Source: Ancylomarina sp. DW003
GTDB taxonomy: Bacteria; Bacteroidota; Bacteroidia; Bacteroidales; Marinifilaceae
DNA: 64,000 nucleotides
Assembly (NCBI RefSeq): GCF_029029505.1
Contig: NZ_JAKJSD010000011.1
Coordinates: 84,800-148,799 of the forward strand
Direction: 5' to 3'
The notes beneath the pieces are model-generated. The model searched no databases and was not told the DNA's origin. It saw only the letters and a program-made list of their open reading frames with translations. Within the stretch, counting starts at the first letter, position 1; each line of letters starts with the position of its first letter. The position numbers were made by a program, and so were the translations under genes. Of this stretch, positions 1-8,347 are shown piece by piece.

Positions 1-173
1 AGAAATCATTTACTCAATTTAAGACCTCTACTCCCGAGGAACGATACTTAAATTTGATCAAAACCAGACCTGATCTATACCAAAGAGTTCCTCAACACCA
101 AATAGCCAGCTATTTAGGCATCAAACCAGAATCATTAAGCCGAATTAGAAAAAGAATCATGACCAAAAAGTGA
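1..173 (+). CDS. Crp/Fnr-family regulator, C-terminal end (partial)
   Basis: The frame is open from the window edge (first full codon at base 3) to TGA at 171-173, giving the last 56 residues of a protein that starts outside the window. The tail contains [20 protein letters not shown], the recognition-helix pattern (IAxxLGxxPExLSRIRK) at the C-terminus of Bacteroidota Crp/Fnr-type one-component regulators. The cyclic-nucleotide-binding-like sensor half is not visible, so the ligand cannot be guessed. A 52 bp gap separates it from the DUF4386 gene on the same strand. Confidence 0.8.
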   Translation, partial: KSFTQFKTSTPEERYLNLIKTRPDLYQRVPQHQIASYLGIKPESLSRIRKRIMTKK

Positions 174-225
174 TTACTTAACCTAAGTCAATGGATGTAA
201 ATGCATTGCTTTCTACATTTGGAAT

Positions 226-975
226 ATGAGAATCTTGAATAAACAAATTTCAAAAATTGCAGGTGTTTTAATCATTCTGGGAATAATTTCAGGAATTTTA
301 AGTATTGTTCCTTCTGTTGAAAACACTAAATTCCTTGAGGATATTTACCCAAATAAAGATCAAGTTTTAACTGCTGCAATTTTTCAGTTTTTATTAGTTC
401 CTATCTATGTTGGCTTCTCGCTTCTACTCTACCCAATACTCAGACAGTATAATAAATCGCTTTCAATCGGATTTGTGGGGTTTCGATTTGTGTCAGCTAC
501 ATTTCAGCTAATCGGTATAATATTACTACCAGTATTTGTCCTCTTAAGTCAAAAATATTCAATAACAAATTCCTCAGATATAACGATTTATGAAACATCG
601 GGAGATATGTTAAAATTGTTTCGTGATTTGAGTAATCATTTGGGAGTGATATTAGCAACGGGATTAGGTAACATACTTTTTTATCTAATTCTATACAGAG
701 AAAAACTCATCCCAATATGGCTTTCGATTTGGGGTTTTTTAGGAAGCATATTTATAATGGTAGCCAGTTTCTTAATCATATTTCAATTAATTGAAGTAAT
801 TTCAACAGAATATGCATTAATGTCAATTCCGCTTGTAGGACAAGAAATAGTATTAGCAATATGGCTACTGACAAGAGGATTGACTGTAAAAACAAATACA
901 CAACGTTCAATGTATAGTGTATATCCTTCGGGATACGCACACTACCCAAACCGTTGGCAGCAATTAAAGAAATGA
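226..975 (+). CDS. DUF4386 family membrane protein
   Basis: The 249-residue product is strongly hydrophobic, with about six membrane segments (near residues 9-31, 48-70, 82-107, 138-158, 164-188 and 198-215). The pattern resembles DUF4386 proteins, which are of unknown function and common in accessory regions of Bacteroidota. The last ~25 residues (from about 223) are not membrane-like and are encoded by the palindromic spacer at 901-956, so the reading frame appears to run out into the inter-gene element. The stop overlaps the next gene's ATG by four bases (972-975). Family call is by overall pattern; the molecular role is unknown. Confidence 0.7.
   Translation: MRILNKQISKIAGVLIILGIISGILSIVPSVENTKFLEDIYPNKDQVLTAAIFQFLLVPIYVGFSLLLYPILRQYNKSLSIGFVGFRFVSATFQLIGIILLPVFVLLSQKYSITNSSDITIYETSGDMLKLFRDLSNHLGVILATGLGNILFYLILYREKLIPIWLSIWGFLGSIFIMVASFLIIFQLIEVISTEYALMSIPLVGQEIVLAIWLLTRGLTVKTNTQRSMYSVYPSGYAHYPNRWQQLKK
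901..956. repeat. attC-like imperfect palindrome between cassette-like genes
   Basis: Nested complementary arms surround a TTCG tetraloop (927-930): TATCC 922-926 with GGATA 931-935, TAGTG 915-919 with CACTA 940-944, and CAACG 901-905 with CGTTG 952-956. This arrangement of short paired blocks with unpaired spacers is how integron attC sites look. It ends in GTTGGCAG close to the next start codon. The R-site bases do not match the classical GTTRRRY exactly, so this is attC-like by structure only. No integrase is in the window. Confidence 0.45.
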
Positions 976-1544
976 ACGAAATATCAACTCAATACTTTGT
1001 TGACAGAAAAGAATGGAGAAAGTGGCTCGAAACAAATTTTGAGGCCAAAGATGATATTTGGTTAGAATATCCATTAAAGAAGACAGGTAAGGAACGTATT
1101 TTGTATAATGATGCGGTTGAAGAAGCCCTCTGTTTTGGATGGATTGACAGTACTCTTAAATCATTGAACGAAGAGACTACTATTCAAAGGTTTTGTAAAC
1201 GAAGAAAAAACTCGACTTTCTCACAGCCAAACATAGAACGCTTGAAGTGGCTCTTTGAGAACAACTTGATTCACAAGTCAATTGAGAACAACGTTTTAAA
1301 AACAATTCAACAAGAATTCGTTTTTCCGAAAGACATAATAAAGTACTTAAAGTCGGAAAAAGCTGTTTGGCAGAATTATCAAAATTTTTCAGAATCATAC
1401 AAACGAATCAGAATTGCATACATTGCCTGTGTAAGAAAAAGACCTGATGAATTTAATAAACGCTTGAAAAACTTCATTGAAAAGACGAAAGAAAATAAGC
1501 TGATTAAAGGCTTTGGTGGAATTGACAAGTACTATGAGAAATAG
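972..1544 (+). CDS. YdeI/OmpD-associated family protein
   Basis: The frame is open from a TTG at 954, but the ATG at 972 is the natural start and leaves 190 residues. Motifs typical of the YdeI family are present: an N-terminal W-x-x-W-L region, W-L-E-Y followed by K-K-T-G, then A-V-E-E-A-L-C-F-G-W-I-D-S. The C-terminal half carries the basic helix region found in this family (bacteriocin-protection/YdeI-like, function poorly defined). It lies in a run of three small same-strand genes with palindromic or half-palindromic spacers, which suggests a mobile cassette rather than a functional operon. Confidence 0.75.
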   Translation: MNEISTQYFVDRKEWRKWLETNFEAKDDIWLEYPLKKTGKERILYNDAVEEALCFGWIDSTLKSLNEETTIQRFCKRRKNSTFSQPNIERLKWLFENNLIHKSIENNVLKTIQQEFVFPKDIIKYLKSEKAVWQNYQNFSESYKRIRIAYIACVRKRPDEFNKRLKNFIEKTKENKLIKGFGGIDKYYEK

Positions 1545-1550
1545 AAAGTA

Positions 1551-1600
1551 CTGCCAACAAAAGCGATACATCATGCGGGCTCACGTGCAAATTTTAAAAA
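1551..1600. repeat. Cassette-junction-like spacer (half site)
   Basis: CTGCCAAC at 1551-1558 is the exact reverse complement of the GTTGGCAG that closes the palindrome before the YdeI gene (953-960). It is followed by CATGCGGGCTCACGTG, which resembles CATGCTGGCTTTAGTG in the spacer after the GNAT gene. Only one half is recognisable; no matching right arm was found before the next start codon, so the site looks truncated. Confidence 0.35.
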
Positions 1601-1611
1601 ACAACTTAGAC

Positions 1612-2154
1612 ATGGAAATAGAATCAAAAAGATTAATGTTAAAGGAGATCTCATTAGAAGATTTAAAGAGCATTCACGAACTTTATTCATCACCCGAAGT
1701 TGATAAATTTAATACACTTGGGATACCAAAAGATATTGAAGCAACTAAAAAGTTAATTCAGCCAATGATTGAAGAAAAAACGATAAATCCCAGAAAAGCT
1801 TATCATTGGAAAATAGTTCTAAAAGATACTGGCGAATTTATTGGTTTGACCGGGTTGTCTTTATCTAATGATAAATTTAAACTGGGAGAAATTTATTACG
1901 AAATATTACCTCGTTTTTGGAAAAAAGGATATGCAACTGAGACTGCGAAAACCGTTATAAAATCAGGTTTTGATAATTTTCAACTTCATAAGATTGAAGC
2001 TGGTGTTGCTACTGGTAATATTGATTCTATTAAAGTCCTTGATAAATTAGGAATGACAAGAGAAGGTTTACGAAGAAAGATACTTCCAATTCGGGGAGAA
2101 TGGATCGATAATTATCATTATGCGATAGTTGAAGACGACCCAAGAGATTATTAA
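1612..2154 (+). CDS. GNAT N-acetyltransferase, RimJ/RimL type
   Basis: The frame is open from upstream (1513), but the ATG at 1612 begins the conserved fold (MEIESKRLMLKEISLEDLKS), giving 180 residues; the upstream part is translated spacer. The acetyl-CoA-binding stretch is visible as F-W-K-K-G-Y-A-T-E-T, preceded by the L-G-E-I-Y-Y-E-I-L strand. The end has the family pattern V-L-D-K-L-G-M-x-x-E-G. Such enzymes acetylate N-termini or small amines; the substrate cannot be read. GNAT genes are among the commonest cargo of gene cassettes, which fits the neighbourhood. Confidence 0.85.
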   Translation: MEIESKRLMLKEISLEDLKSIHELYSSPEVDKFNTLGIPKDIEATKKLIQPMIEEKTINPRKAYHWKIVLKDTGEFIGLTGLSLSNDKFKLGEIYYEILPRFWKKGYATETAKTVIKSGFDNFQLHKIEAGVATGNIDSIKVLDKLGMTREGLRRKILPIRGEWIDNYHYAIVEDDPRDY

Positions 2155-2160
2155 AAACAT

Positions 2161-2225
2161 TATACAAGCGTTAAGGACACAAAGCATGCTGGCTTTAGTG
2201 TTTCGACCTCTCGTATATTTGTTGC
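2161..2225. repeat. Possible degenerate cassette-end spacer
   Basis: The sequence after the GNAT stop (ACAAGCGTTAAGGACAC, then CATGCTGGCTTTAGTG) shares the CATGC[G/T]GGCT core with the spacer before the GNAT gene. It lies between that gene and the detached arcA fragment. It is too divergent to fold convincingly by eye. Confidence 0.25.
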
Positions 2226-2237
2226 ATAAAAGAAGCT

Positions 2238-2608
2238 TTGTTGGGCTTACCAATTAACCGATTTACGACGAATTGGCATAGTCATACAACGCGCACCACC
2301 ACCACGAGGTAGTTCTGATCCTTCAAGTGTAATCACATACTTTTCGTAATCAGTCAAGTTAACTTTATGACTGATCACATCGTCAGCTGGAATAATCTCG
2401 AAACCATTCTTGTTCATTTCTTCCATGGTGTAGATATTACGAGCATATCCAACAGCTTTACCTGGCCCTACAGCAAAGAAGTTAGCACCATGCCATTGCT
2501 CTCTTTCTTGATTCCAAGGCTCTTTGGTGTCACCACAGTGAATTGGCTTAAGCTCCATACCTAATTTCTTAAATGCTTGTAACAAATTACTCTCTATTGA
2601 TGTTAAGT
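2238..2608. repeat. Direct repeat, copy 1 (3' end of arcA)
   Basis: About 370 bp closely matching 5983-6358 in the same orientation. Both copies begin at TTGTTGGGCTTACCA, just beyond the arcA stop, and fade after the codons for NNLLQALKKLG. Differences are scattered substitutions plus two three-base gaps. The copies flank the sensor kinase gene. Confidence 0.9.
2247..2608 (-). pseudogene. Arginine deiminase 3' fragment (duplicated, no 5' part)
   Basis: On the minus strand this encodes the last ~120 residues of arginine deiminase, nearly identical to the C-terminus of the intact arcA copy 3.7 kb away. It includes the G-A-R-C-M-T-M-P segment with the nucleophilic cysteine. The remaining catalytic residues (guanidinium-binding Asp and the His/Asp pair) lie in the missing two thirds, so it cannot be an active enzyme alone. 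The frame extends to 2666 through unrelated sequence. Relative to the intact copy one Ser codon (in QWHSGAN) and one Gly codon (in GGGGARC) are deleted, both in frame. It is most simply a dead duplication remnant. Confidence 0.85.
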
Positions 2609-2791
2609 ATCTTACTATTCTAATGGTAAAAAAAGCGTCTAGCATTTGTTTGAACGCATGCCCCAAAAACTCCTTACTTGAAAATTTAGCCAGACTAAAC
2701 AGGTATCCAACAAACTAATTATTCTAAACAACAAATGTTGTATTAAATAATTCTTATCTTAGGTGTATAAGGTTTTTAAAAACCGAAAATT

Positions 2792-5698
2792 ATGATAAAC
2801 ACTAAAAACTTTCTTTTAATCGTATTAACGTGCCTGTTTGTTTTCATCATTGGAACTTGGATATTAATTGGGGTTATCAACAAACAGGGCAAAAAAGAGA
2901 TAGGTGAATTTATCTCAACTATAAATCTTACCACACTACAAAGCATTCATTTATGGGCTGAAAGGCATTATACTGTAGTAAAACAAGAAGCTGATAATTA
3001 CTCACCACTAATAAATGAATTAGTTACTCAAAAAATAACCAACAGTGCTTCCCTAGGTTCATCAATTCGTACACAATTATCTGCTTTGGTTGATTTAGAT
3101 GATTATACTGGATATGCTATTTTAAATAGAAATAATACAAACTTGTCTTCTTATGGTGTTGACTGGATTGATAAGCGAGATATACTGTACGAGCAGAATA
3201 AGTTTCTGGAAAAAATTTGGAAAGGTCAAACAAGCATAAGCAATCCCTTTTATGTAAAAAAGACTCCTAACGATACATTTTTAAGGATGTTAATTGGATC
3301 ACCTGTAAAAGATGACTCCGGAACAATTGTAGCCATTTTATTAATTTCCATTGATCCCTCCATGAATTTTACAAAAATATTTAAACATGGGAGAATTGGA
3401 AATAGTGGCGAAAATTATGCCATTGATAAAATGGGTAGGTTACTAAGTAAAAGCAGATTTACCAATCAGCTGGAAGAAATAGGATTGATTAAAAATGAGG
3501 AAAATGAAATTCTTAATTCATCAGTACGAGTATTAAACACCGCTCTTTTTAAGAATAAAAAAACATTCTTCTCTGCCCCTGTTGTATTATCAGATGTAGA
3601 CTCGCATTACTTCACCAAGGTTTCCGGTATGAATTTGGACGGATATCCCAATTACAGAGAAATTAATGTTATTGGCGTATGGACTTGGGATCAGGAATTA
3701 GATATAGGTATTGTAACTGAGCTTGATGCTGATGAAGCTTTTAAAGTTTTTTATAGGATTCAGTCATCAATCATGATTCTCTTTTTTATTTGGATCATCA
3801 CATTTTTTCTTGTAAGTGCAATTTATTATTATTGGTTTAAGGACTTAAACCATAAGGAAGAAACCTACGCAGACTTATTTAATTATTCCCCATTGGGAAT
3901 TTATAAAACCACACCAGATGGTGAAATATTAATGGCCAATCAAACTTTACTTGATATGATGGGGTATAATTCTTTGAGTGATGTACAAGTGCGCAATCTT
4001 GAGAAGGAAGGCTACAGTGAAGAATCTCCAGTTACTCGTCAGGAATTTAAAGAAAGAATCGAGAAGGAAGGTATTGTAAAAGGAATAGAGGGGAATTGGA
4101 AGACTCGTGAAGGTGAAATTCTCTACGTTAGAGAAAATGCAAGAGTTGTACGTGATAAAAATGGCAAAACATTGTATTACGAAGGTACAGTTGAAGATAT
4201 TTCAGAAAAGAAAAAAGCAGAATTTGAATTAGAATCTCAGAAGGAATTCTTAAAAAAGATTATTGATATCAGCCCCAATTTAGTTTTTGTTAAAGATTGG
4301 AATGGGTGTTTTACTTTGGTCAATAAAAAAATGGCTAAGTTGTTTGGGCTGTCTGTCGAAGAGATGCTTGGGAAAACAGAATTGGACATTAATCCCAATA
4401 AAAAAGAAGCCGAGAAGTTTTTAAAGGATGATAGAGAGGTAATGAAAAGCTTGAAAGCTAAAGTTATTCATGAAGAATTTTATTACGACAAATATAACGA
4501 ACAGGAACATTGGTTTCATACAACTAAAGTTCCCCTTATTCCATCTAACGGAGAGTTAAGCCAGGTGTTAGTTGTAGCAACTGATATTACAAGACAAAAA
4601 CAAACCGAGGAAACCATTCGGCAAATTAAAGATCGCCTTCAGTTGGCAACCCAAACCGCAAATATTGGAATTTGGGATTTGAATATTGCCACAAACAAAT
4701 TGATCTGGGACGAAGCTATGTATTCTCTTTATGGTATTACCAGGGATACTTTTTCAGGCGTTTATGAGGCTTGGGAGGCGGGTCTTCATCCAGATGACAG
4801 GGATAGGGCAGAAAATGAATTGCAAATGGCCTTGCGAGGCGAAAAGAAGTTTGATACAGTGTTTCGGGTTCTATGGCCTGATAATTCGGTTCATTACTTA
4901 AAAGCCTTTGGCTTGGTTCAACGTAACGACAAAGGGGAACCGATTCGTATGCTTGGAACAAACTGGGATATAAGCTTGCTGGTAGAGGCAAAAAAAGAAA
5001 TCGAAAAAAAGAATGAGAGCTTGTTAGAATTGGATAAAGCCAAAAGTGATTTCTTACAAATAATTAGTCATGAAATTATGACGCCATTGAATGGTATCCT
5101 GGGGTTTACAAATATTTTGAGAAATAGTGTCGACTCTGATGAACTACTGCTATTTGTTGAATCTCTGGAAGAATCGGCGAATCGTCTTCATCAATTTTCA
5201 AATAATGCTGTTTTAGTCACTTCTTTAAAATTAGGTCGACGTAAATTAAACTTGAACAAAGTTTTTATTAAACCAATGCTTGATTCGTTGGTTCATTCAT
5301 TTTCGAAACAAACAAAGAGCAACAATATTAAAATTCTGAATGAAGTACCCACAAATACCCATTTCTTGATTGATGGAGACTTAATCTTAATCTGTTTTAA
5401 GAATATTATTGACAATGCCATTAAATTTAGTCCGAAGAATAGTACAATTCTTATAAGCTTATCAAGTTATAATACAATTGAAGTTATAGATGAGGGAAAC
5501 GGTTTTTCAAATGCAGCATTGAGTAATTTGTTTAAATTGTTTTCTCCAGGAGAAAAGCATATAGATCAGAATGAAGGTATGGGCTTGGCACTTTCCAATT
5601 TAATTGCAAAAGTACATTCAGGTGAGATTAGCGTGAAAAATTTGAAACCTAAAGGAGCTTCCGTTAACGTAAAATTTCCGTATGAGAATTTAAATTAA
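2792..5698 (+). CDS. Membrane sensor histidine kinase: Cache-like sensor, three PAS domains
   Basis: This 968-residue hybrid-looking kinase lacks a receiver domain. In order: membrane segment ~7-29; a ~290-residue extracytoplasmic region with Cache-like features (YAILNRNN, then GNSGENYAID and KMGRLLSKS); second membrane segment ~322-347; PAS 1 ~360-475 (LFNYSPLGIYKTTPDG); PAS 2 ~480-600 (IIDISPNLVFVKD); PAS 3 ~605-735 (TANIGIWDLNIATNKLIWDE). The HisKA region has S-H-E-I-M-T-P-L-N-G with the phospho-accepting His near 760, and the ATPase domain has N-I-I-D-N-A-I-K-F-S (Asn ~871), D-E-G-N-G-F and G-M-G-L-A-L-S. H-box methionine replaces the usual Arg of SHELRTP. No response regulator gene is adjacent, so its partner is elsewhere. 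It is bracketed by the two arcA repeats. Confidence 0.9.
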   Translation: MINTKNFLLIVLTCLFVFIIGTWILIGVINKQGKKEIGEFISTINLTTLQSIHLWAERHYTVVKQEADNYSPLINELVTQKITNSASLGSSIRTQLSALVDLDDYTGYAILNRNNTNLSSYGVDWIDKRDILYEQNKFLEKIWKGQTSISNPFYVKKTPNDTFLRMLIGSPVKDDSGTIVAILLISIDPSMNFTKIFKHGRIGNSGENYAIDKMGRLLSKSRFTNQLEEIGLIKNEENEILNSSVRVLNTALFKNKKTFFSAPVVLSDVDSHYFTKVSGMNLDGYPNYREINVIGVWTWDQELDIGIVTELDADEAFKVFYRIQSSIMILFFIWIITFFLVSAIYYYWFKDLNHKEETYADLFNYSPLGIYKTTPDGEILMANQTLLDMMGYNSLSDVQVRNLEKEGYSEESPVTRQEFKERIEKEGIVKGIEGNWKTREGEILYVRENARVVRDKNGKTLYYEGTVEDISEKKKAEFELESQKEFLKKIIDISPNLVFVKDWNGCFTLVNKKMAKLFGLSVEEMLGKTELDINPNKKEAEKFLKDDREVMKSLKAKVIHEEFYYDKYNEQEHWFHTTKVPLIPSNGELSQVLVVATDITRQKQTEETIRQIKDRLQLATQTANIGIWDLNIATNKLIWDEAMYSLYGITRDTFSGVYEAWEAGLHPDDRDRAENELQMALRGEKKFDTVFRVLWPDNSVHYLKAFGLVQRNDKGEPIRMLGTNWDISLLVEAKKEIEKKNESLLELDKAKSDFLQIISHEIMTPLNGILGFTNILRNSVDSDELLLFVESLEESANRLHQFSNNAVLVTSLKLGRRKLNLNKVFIKPMLDSLVHSFSKQTKSNNIKILNEVPTNTHFLIDGDLILICFKNIIDNAIKFSPKNSTILISLSSYNTIEVIDEGNGFSNAALSNLFKLFSPGEKHIDQNEGMGLALSNLIAKVHSGEISVKNLKPKGASVNVKFPYENLN

Positions 5699-5937
5699 AC
5701 ACCTCTTTGATGCAACCTTTTACTCAATGTTTATCTGTTTTCTTATTAAAGTAAAACCAAAACTATTAATTCATACCATAAAGTCAATTACATGAAGCTA
5801 TAAGATCAATACAAGTATTATTGCTATAGCTTCCTTTGAATTACCTTACAAACACCATTTACTTCTTTGGAGGCTTATACCCTCCTATTAGGTTGCGGCT
5901 TGGATCACCCATGAAAAAAGCGATGTCATTAATAAAA

Positions 5938-5975
5938 AAGAAGCCTTGCAAATCTGAGATCTGCAAGGCTTCTTT
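5938..5975. terminator. Rho-independent terminator, arcA 3' side
   Basis: AAGAAGCCTTGCA (5938-5950) pairs with TGCAAGGCTTCTT (5962-5974). A-rich sequence on the left and T-rich on the right make it usable in both directions. It sits 17 bp beyond the arcA stop and also lies downstream of the kinase gene. The rest of 5699-5937 shows no gene. Confidence 0.8.
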
Positions 5976-5982
5976 ATTTATA

Positions 5983-6358
5983 TTGTTGGGCTTACCAGTT
6001 AACCGACTTACGACGAATTGGCATAGTCATACAACGCGCACCACCACCACCACGAGGTAGCTCTGATCCTTCAAGTGTAATCACATACTTTTCGTAATCA
6101 GTCAAGTTAACTTTATGACTAATCACATCATCAGCTGGAATAATTTCGAAACCATTCTTGTTCATTTCTTCCATGGTGTAGATATTACGAGCATATCCAA
6201 CAACCTTACCAGGGCCTACAGCAAAGAAGTTAGCACCTGAATGCCATTGTTCTCTTTCCTGGTTCCAAGGCTCTTTGGTTCCACCACAGTAAATTGGCTT
6301 AAGCTCCATTCCTAATTTCTTAAGTGCTTGTAATAAGTTGTTCTCTCTTTTGATATTA
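5983..6358. repeat. Direct repeat, copy 2 (inside intact arcA)
   Basis: The intact-gene counterpart of the repeat at 2238-2608. It covers the sequence just after the arcA stop and codons ~308-429. Confidence 0.9.
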
Positions 6359-7281
6359 ACAACCTTGCCTGCCTGAATTGTGATATGAACTGTTTGGTAT
6401 TTGTTAGGACGAATAATTAATGGTTCATAAACCATACACTTGTCCTTATCAAGTAGTGTAAACACCATATCCAGGTGAATAAATGACTCCGGATGTGATG
6501 GTAATTCCTGAACTAAGATATGACGAGGCTTCTCTTCTTTTTGAGAAAGCAGTTGAGCCAAAATAAAGTCGATCCCCTGAGTTGTAGTACGTGTTCCGTT
6601 ACCAATAACCAGAATATCTTCACGAGCAACCAAAACATCACCACCCTCAATCATACAATTAGGGTCCATGTTTGGATTATCGATAGGGTTCACCGTTTTT
6701 GCTTTGAAACCTGGTGTATAATCGAAAATAGCCTGCATGATTAATGACTCACGATCACGAACAGCATTTGCCATTTTCCCAATCAAAACCTCATCTCCCA
6801 GCGACATAGATGCGTCACGCGTAAAGAAGAAATTATGAAGCGGGCGCATAGCATAGCGCTCTTTACTTAAAAATTTCGTTAGGTTGTCGCGTGTTAAAGC
6901 TACTCCTTCGATCAATAATGAAGCTAAATCTTCAGCATTTTGATCTAATAAAGTATCCTTAATACAATACGTATTTCCTTTAACAGCAAGTTCAGGTTCA
7001 ATCTTACAAATCTTATCAATCACGATTTCCTTAACCTTATCATCCTTAAGGATATTGGCCAACAAATCTTTTACCTGATAAGTTTGAGTAATTTCTCCCA
7101 AAGATCCGCTTAGCTGCTTGTACTCTTTTTGCGCTACTGCAAGGTTTAGAATATCGCTATAAAGAGCTCTTTCAGCATTCTCAGGAGTCATGTTCTCAAC
7201 TTCCGATCCTGGAGTATGAAGAATAACACCTTCCAGTTCTCCAATTTCTGAGCGAACATCTAATTCTACGTACTTAGTCAT
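5992..7281 (-). CDS. arcA: Arginine deiminase
   Basis: The 429-residue protein hydrolyses L-arginine to citrulline and ammonia in the cytoplasm, first step of the arginine deiminase pathway. Family landmarks are visible: S-E-I-G-E-L-E-G-V-I-L-H-T-P-G at the N-terminus, F-F-T-R-D-A-S (substrate Asp) near 155, E-S-F-I-H-L-D-M-V-F-T with the catalytic His/Asp near 268-270, and G-A-R-C-M-T-M-P with the nucleophilic Cys near the C-terminus. Length is normal for the family (about 410-430). No carbamate kinase or ornithine carbamoyltransferase gene lies beside it, so the rest of the pathway is not clustered here. A strong hairpin follows the stop. Confidence 0.95.
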   Translation of the reverse strand: MTKYVELDVRSEIGELEGVILHTPGSEVENMTPENAERALYSDILNLAVAQKEYKQLSGSLGEITQTYQVKDLLANILKDDKVKEIVIDKICKIEPELAVKGNTYCIKDTLLDQNAEDLASLLIEGVALTRDNLTKFLSKERYAMRPLHNFFFTRDASMSLGDEVLIGKMANAVRDRESLIMQAIFDYTPGFKAKTVNPIDNPNMDPNCMIEGGDVLVAREDILVIGNGTRTTTQGIDFILAQLLSQKEEKPRHILVQELPSHPESFIHLDMVFTLLDKDKCMVYEPLIIRPNKYQTVHITIQAGKVVNIKRENNLLQALKKLGMELKPIYCGGTKEPWNQEREQWHSGANFFAVGPGKVVGYARNIYTMEEMNKNGFEIIPADDVISHKVNLTDYEKYVITLEGSELPRGGGGARCMTMPIRRKSVNW

Positions 7282-7695
7282 GCCTTATTATGTTTTTATT
7301 TTAGTCGTTAACCGACTGATGTTTGTTGTTCTACAATTCTCTTAATATTTTGCAAAAGAAAGAAAAATAATGGGCATTGAAAAGGATTGCACAAAAGATT
7401 TTTCATCTCAAAAGTTTTTAACAGGCAAAAGTTACCTATTCACTCATGTCTAACCACTTAGATCAAAATAGATAAGCAAAAATTACTGTTATATAGATTA
7501 TTTTACTGAAACAGTCTAAATCTCTTTAACAGGTAGGTAAACAAAGTTCACTCCATATAGAAACAATTCATAATCTAGATTATTTATTTCTTTAAACTCA
7601 CTTTTATTTTATCCCATCTTTTCCAAAACAAAGCAGAGAATAAATCTAATTCGTATTTTCGTAAATATTAAACCATCTCTTTTAATTCATTTCAT
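7282..7695. other. Intergenic region, arcA / DUF4294 (divergent)
   Basis: AT-rich 414 bp between the divergent starts of arcA and the DUF4294 gene. It must carry both promoters, but I see no perfect TAnnTTTG box with a well-placed TTG, no RNA gene and no notable palindrome. Confidence 0.6.
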
Positions 7696-8346
7696 ATGAG
7701 AAAACGCGTTCTAATCTATTTTTTACTCATAGTTGCTTTCCTTGGGGGAGCATCTACAAATGGTTTAGGACAAGTTGTACAAACCGACAGCATCACTATT
7801 CTGGATAGCAATATGCATGTTAACCTTAAAGAGGTTAAGATAAAAGCACGAAAAAAGAAAAGAAGGAAACATTACAGGTCTACCAAAAAATATTGGCGAA
7901 CGGTAAGAAATTTGAGGCTTGTTTACCCCTATGCCGAAATGGCCAATTCCACCATCAGTCAGCTAAATATAGAGCTTGAGAGTGTAACTTCGAAAAGAGA
8001 GCGACGAAAACTCATCCGAAAAGAATACAAAGGCTTGATGAGAGCTTACAAGAAACCTATGATGAAACTAAAGATCTCACAAGGTAAACTCCTGATGAAA
8101 CTTATAGATAGAGAAACAGGTAGCTCCTCCTATTATCATCTGAAGGAATTAAAAGGATCGACAACAGCATTCTTTTGGCAAGCTGTTGCCAGCATGTTTG
8201 GTACATCGCTTAAATCGAAATATAAACCTGAAGGTAGAGATTGGATGATAGAAGAAATTCTGGAACGAATGAAGAAAGGGGAATTACGTCCACCACGAAG
8301 GATACCAATCAGATTAGAAAAGGAAGATAAACCCGGGAAACGATAA
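7696..8346 (+). CDS. DUF4294 domain protein, exported
   Basis: The 216-residue product has an N-terminal signal sequence (residues ~1-25, ending GLGQ) and a very basic body, starting with the KKKRRKHYRSTKKYWRTVRN stretch. The conserved block R-T-V-R-N-L-R-L-V-Y-P-Y-A, followed by a helical charged region and L-I-D-R-E-T-G-x-S-x-Y, matches DUF4294. That family is restricted to Bacteroidota and has no assigned activity. Export suggests a periplasmic or envelope role. The neighbouring membrane protein gene converges on it with a one-base gap between the two coding regions. Confidence 0.8.
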   Translation: MRKRVLIYFLLIVAFLGGASTNGLGQVVQTDSITILDSNMHVNLKEVKIKARKKKRRKHYRSTKKYWRTVRNLRLVYPYAEMANSTISQLNIELESVTSKRERRKLIRKEYKGLMRAYKKPMMKLKISQGKLLMKLIDRETGSSSYYHLKELKGSTTAFFWQAVASMFGTSLKSKYKPEGRDWMIEEILERMKKGELRPPRRIPIRLEKEDKPGKR

Positions 8347-8347
8347 A

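Noticed and set aside
5836..6060. 74-residue plus-strand ORF over the arcA terminator
   Set aside because: Made of the terminator hairpin and the antisense of the arcA end.
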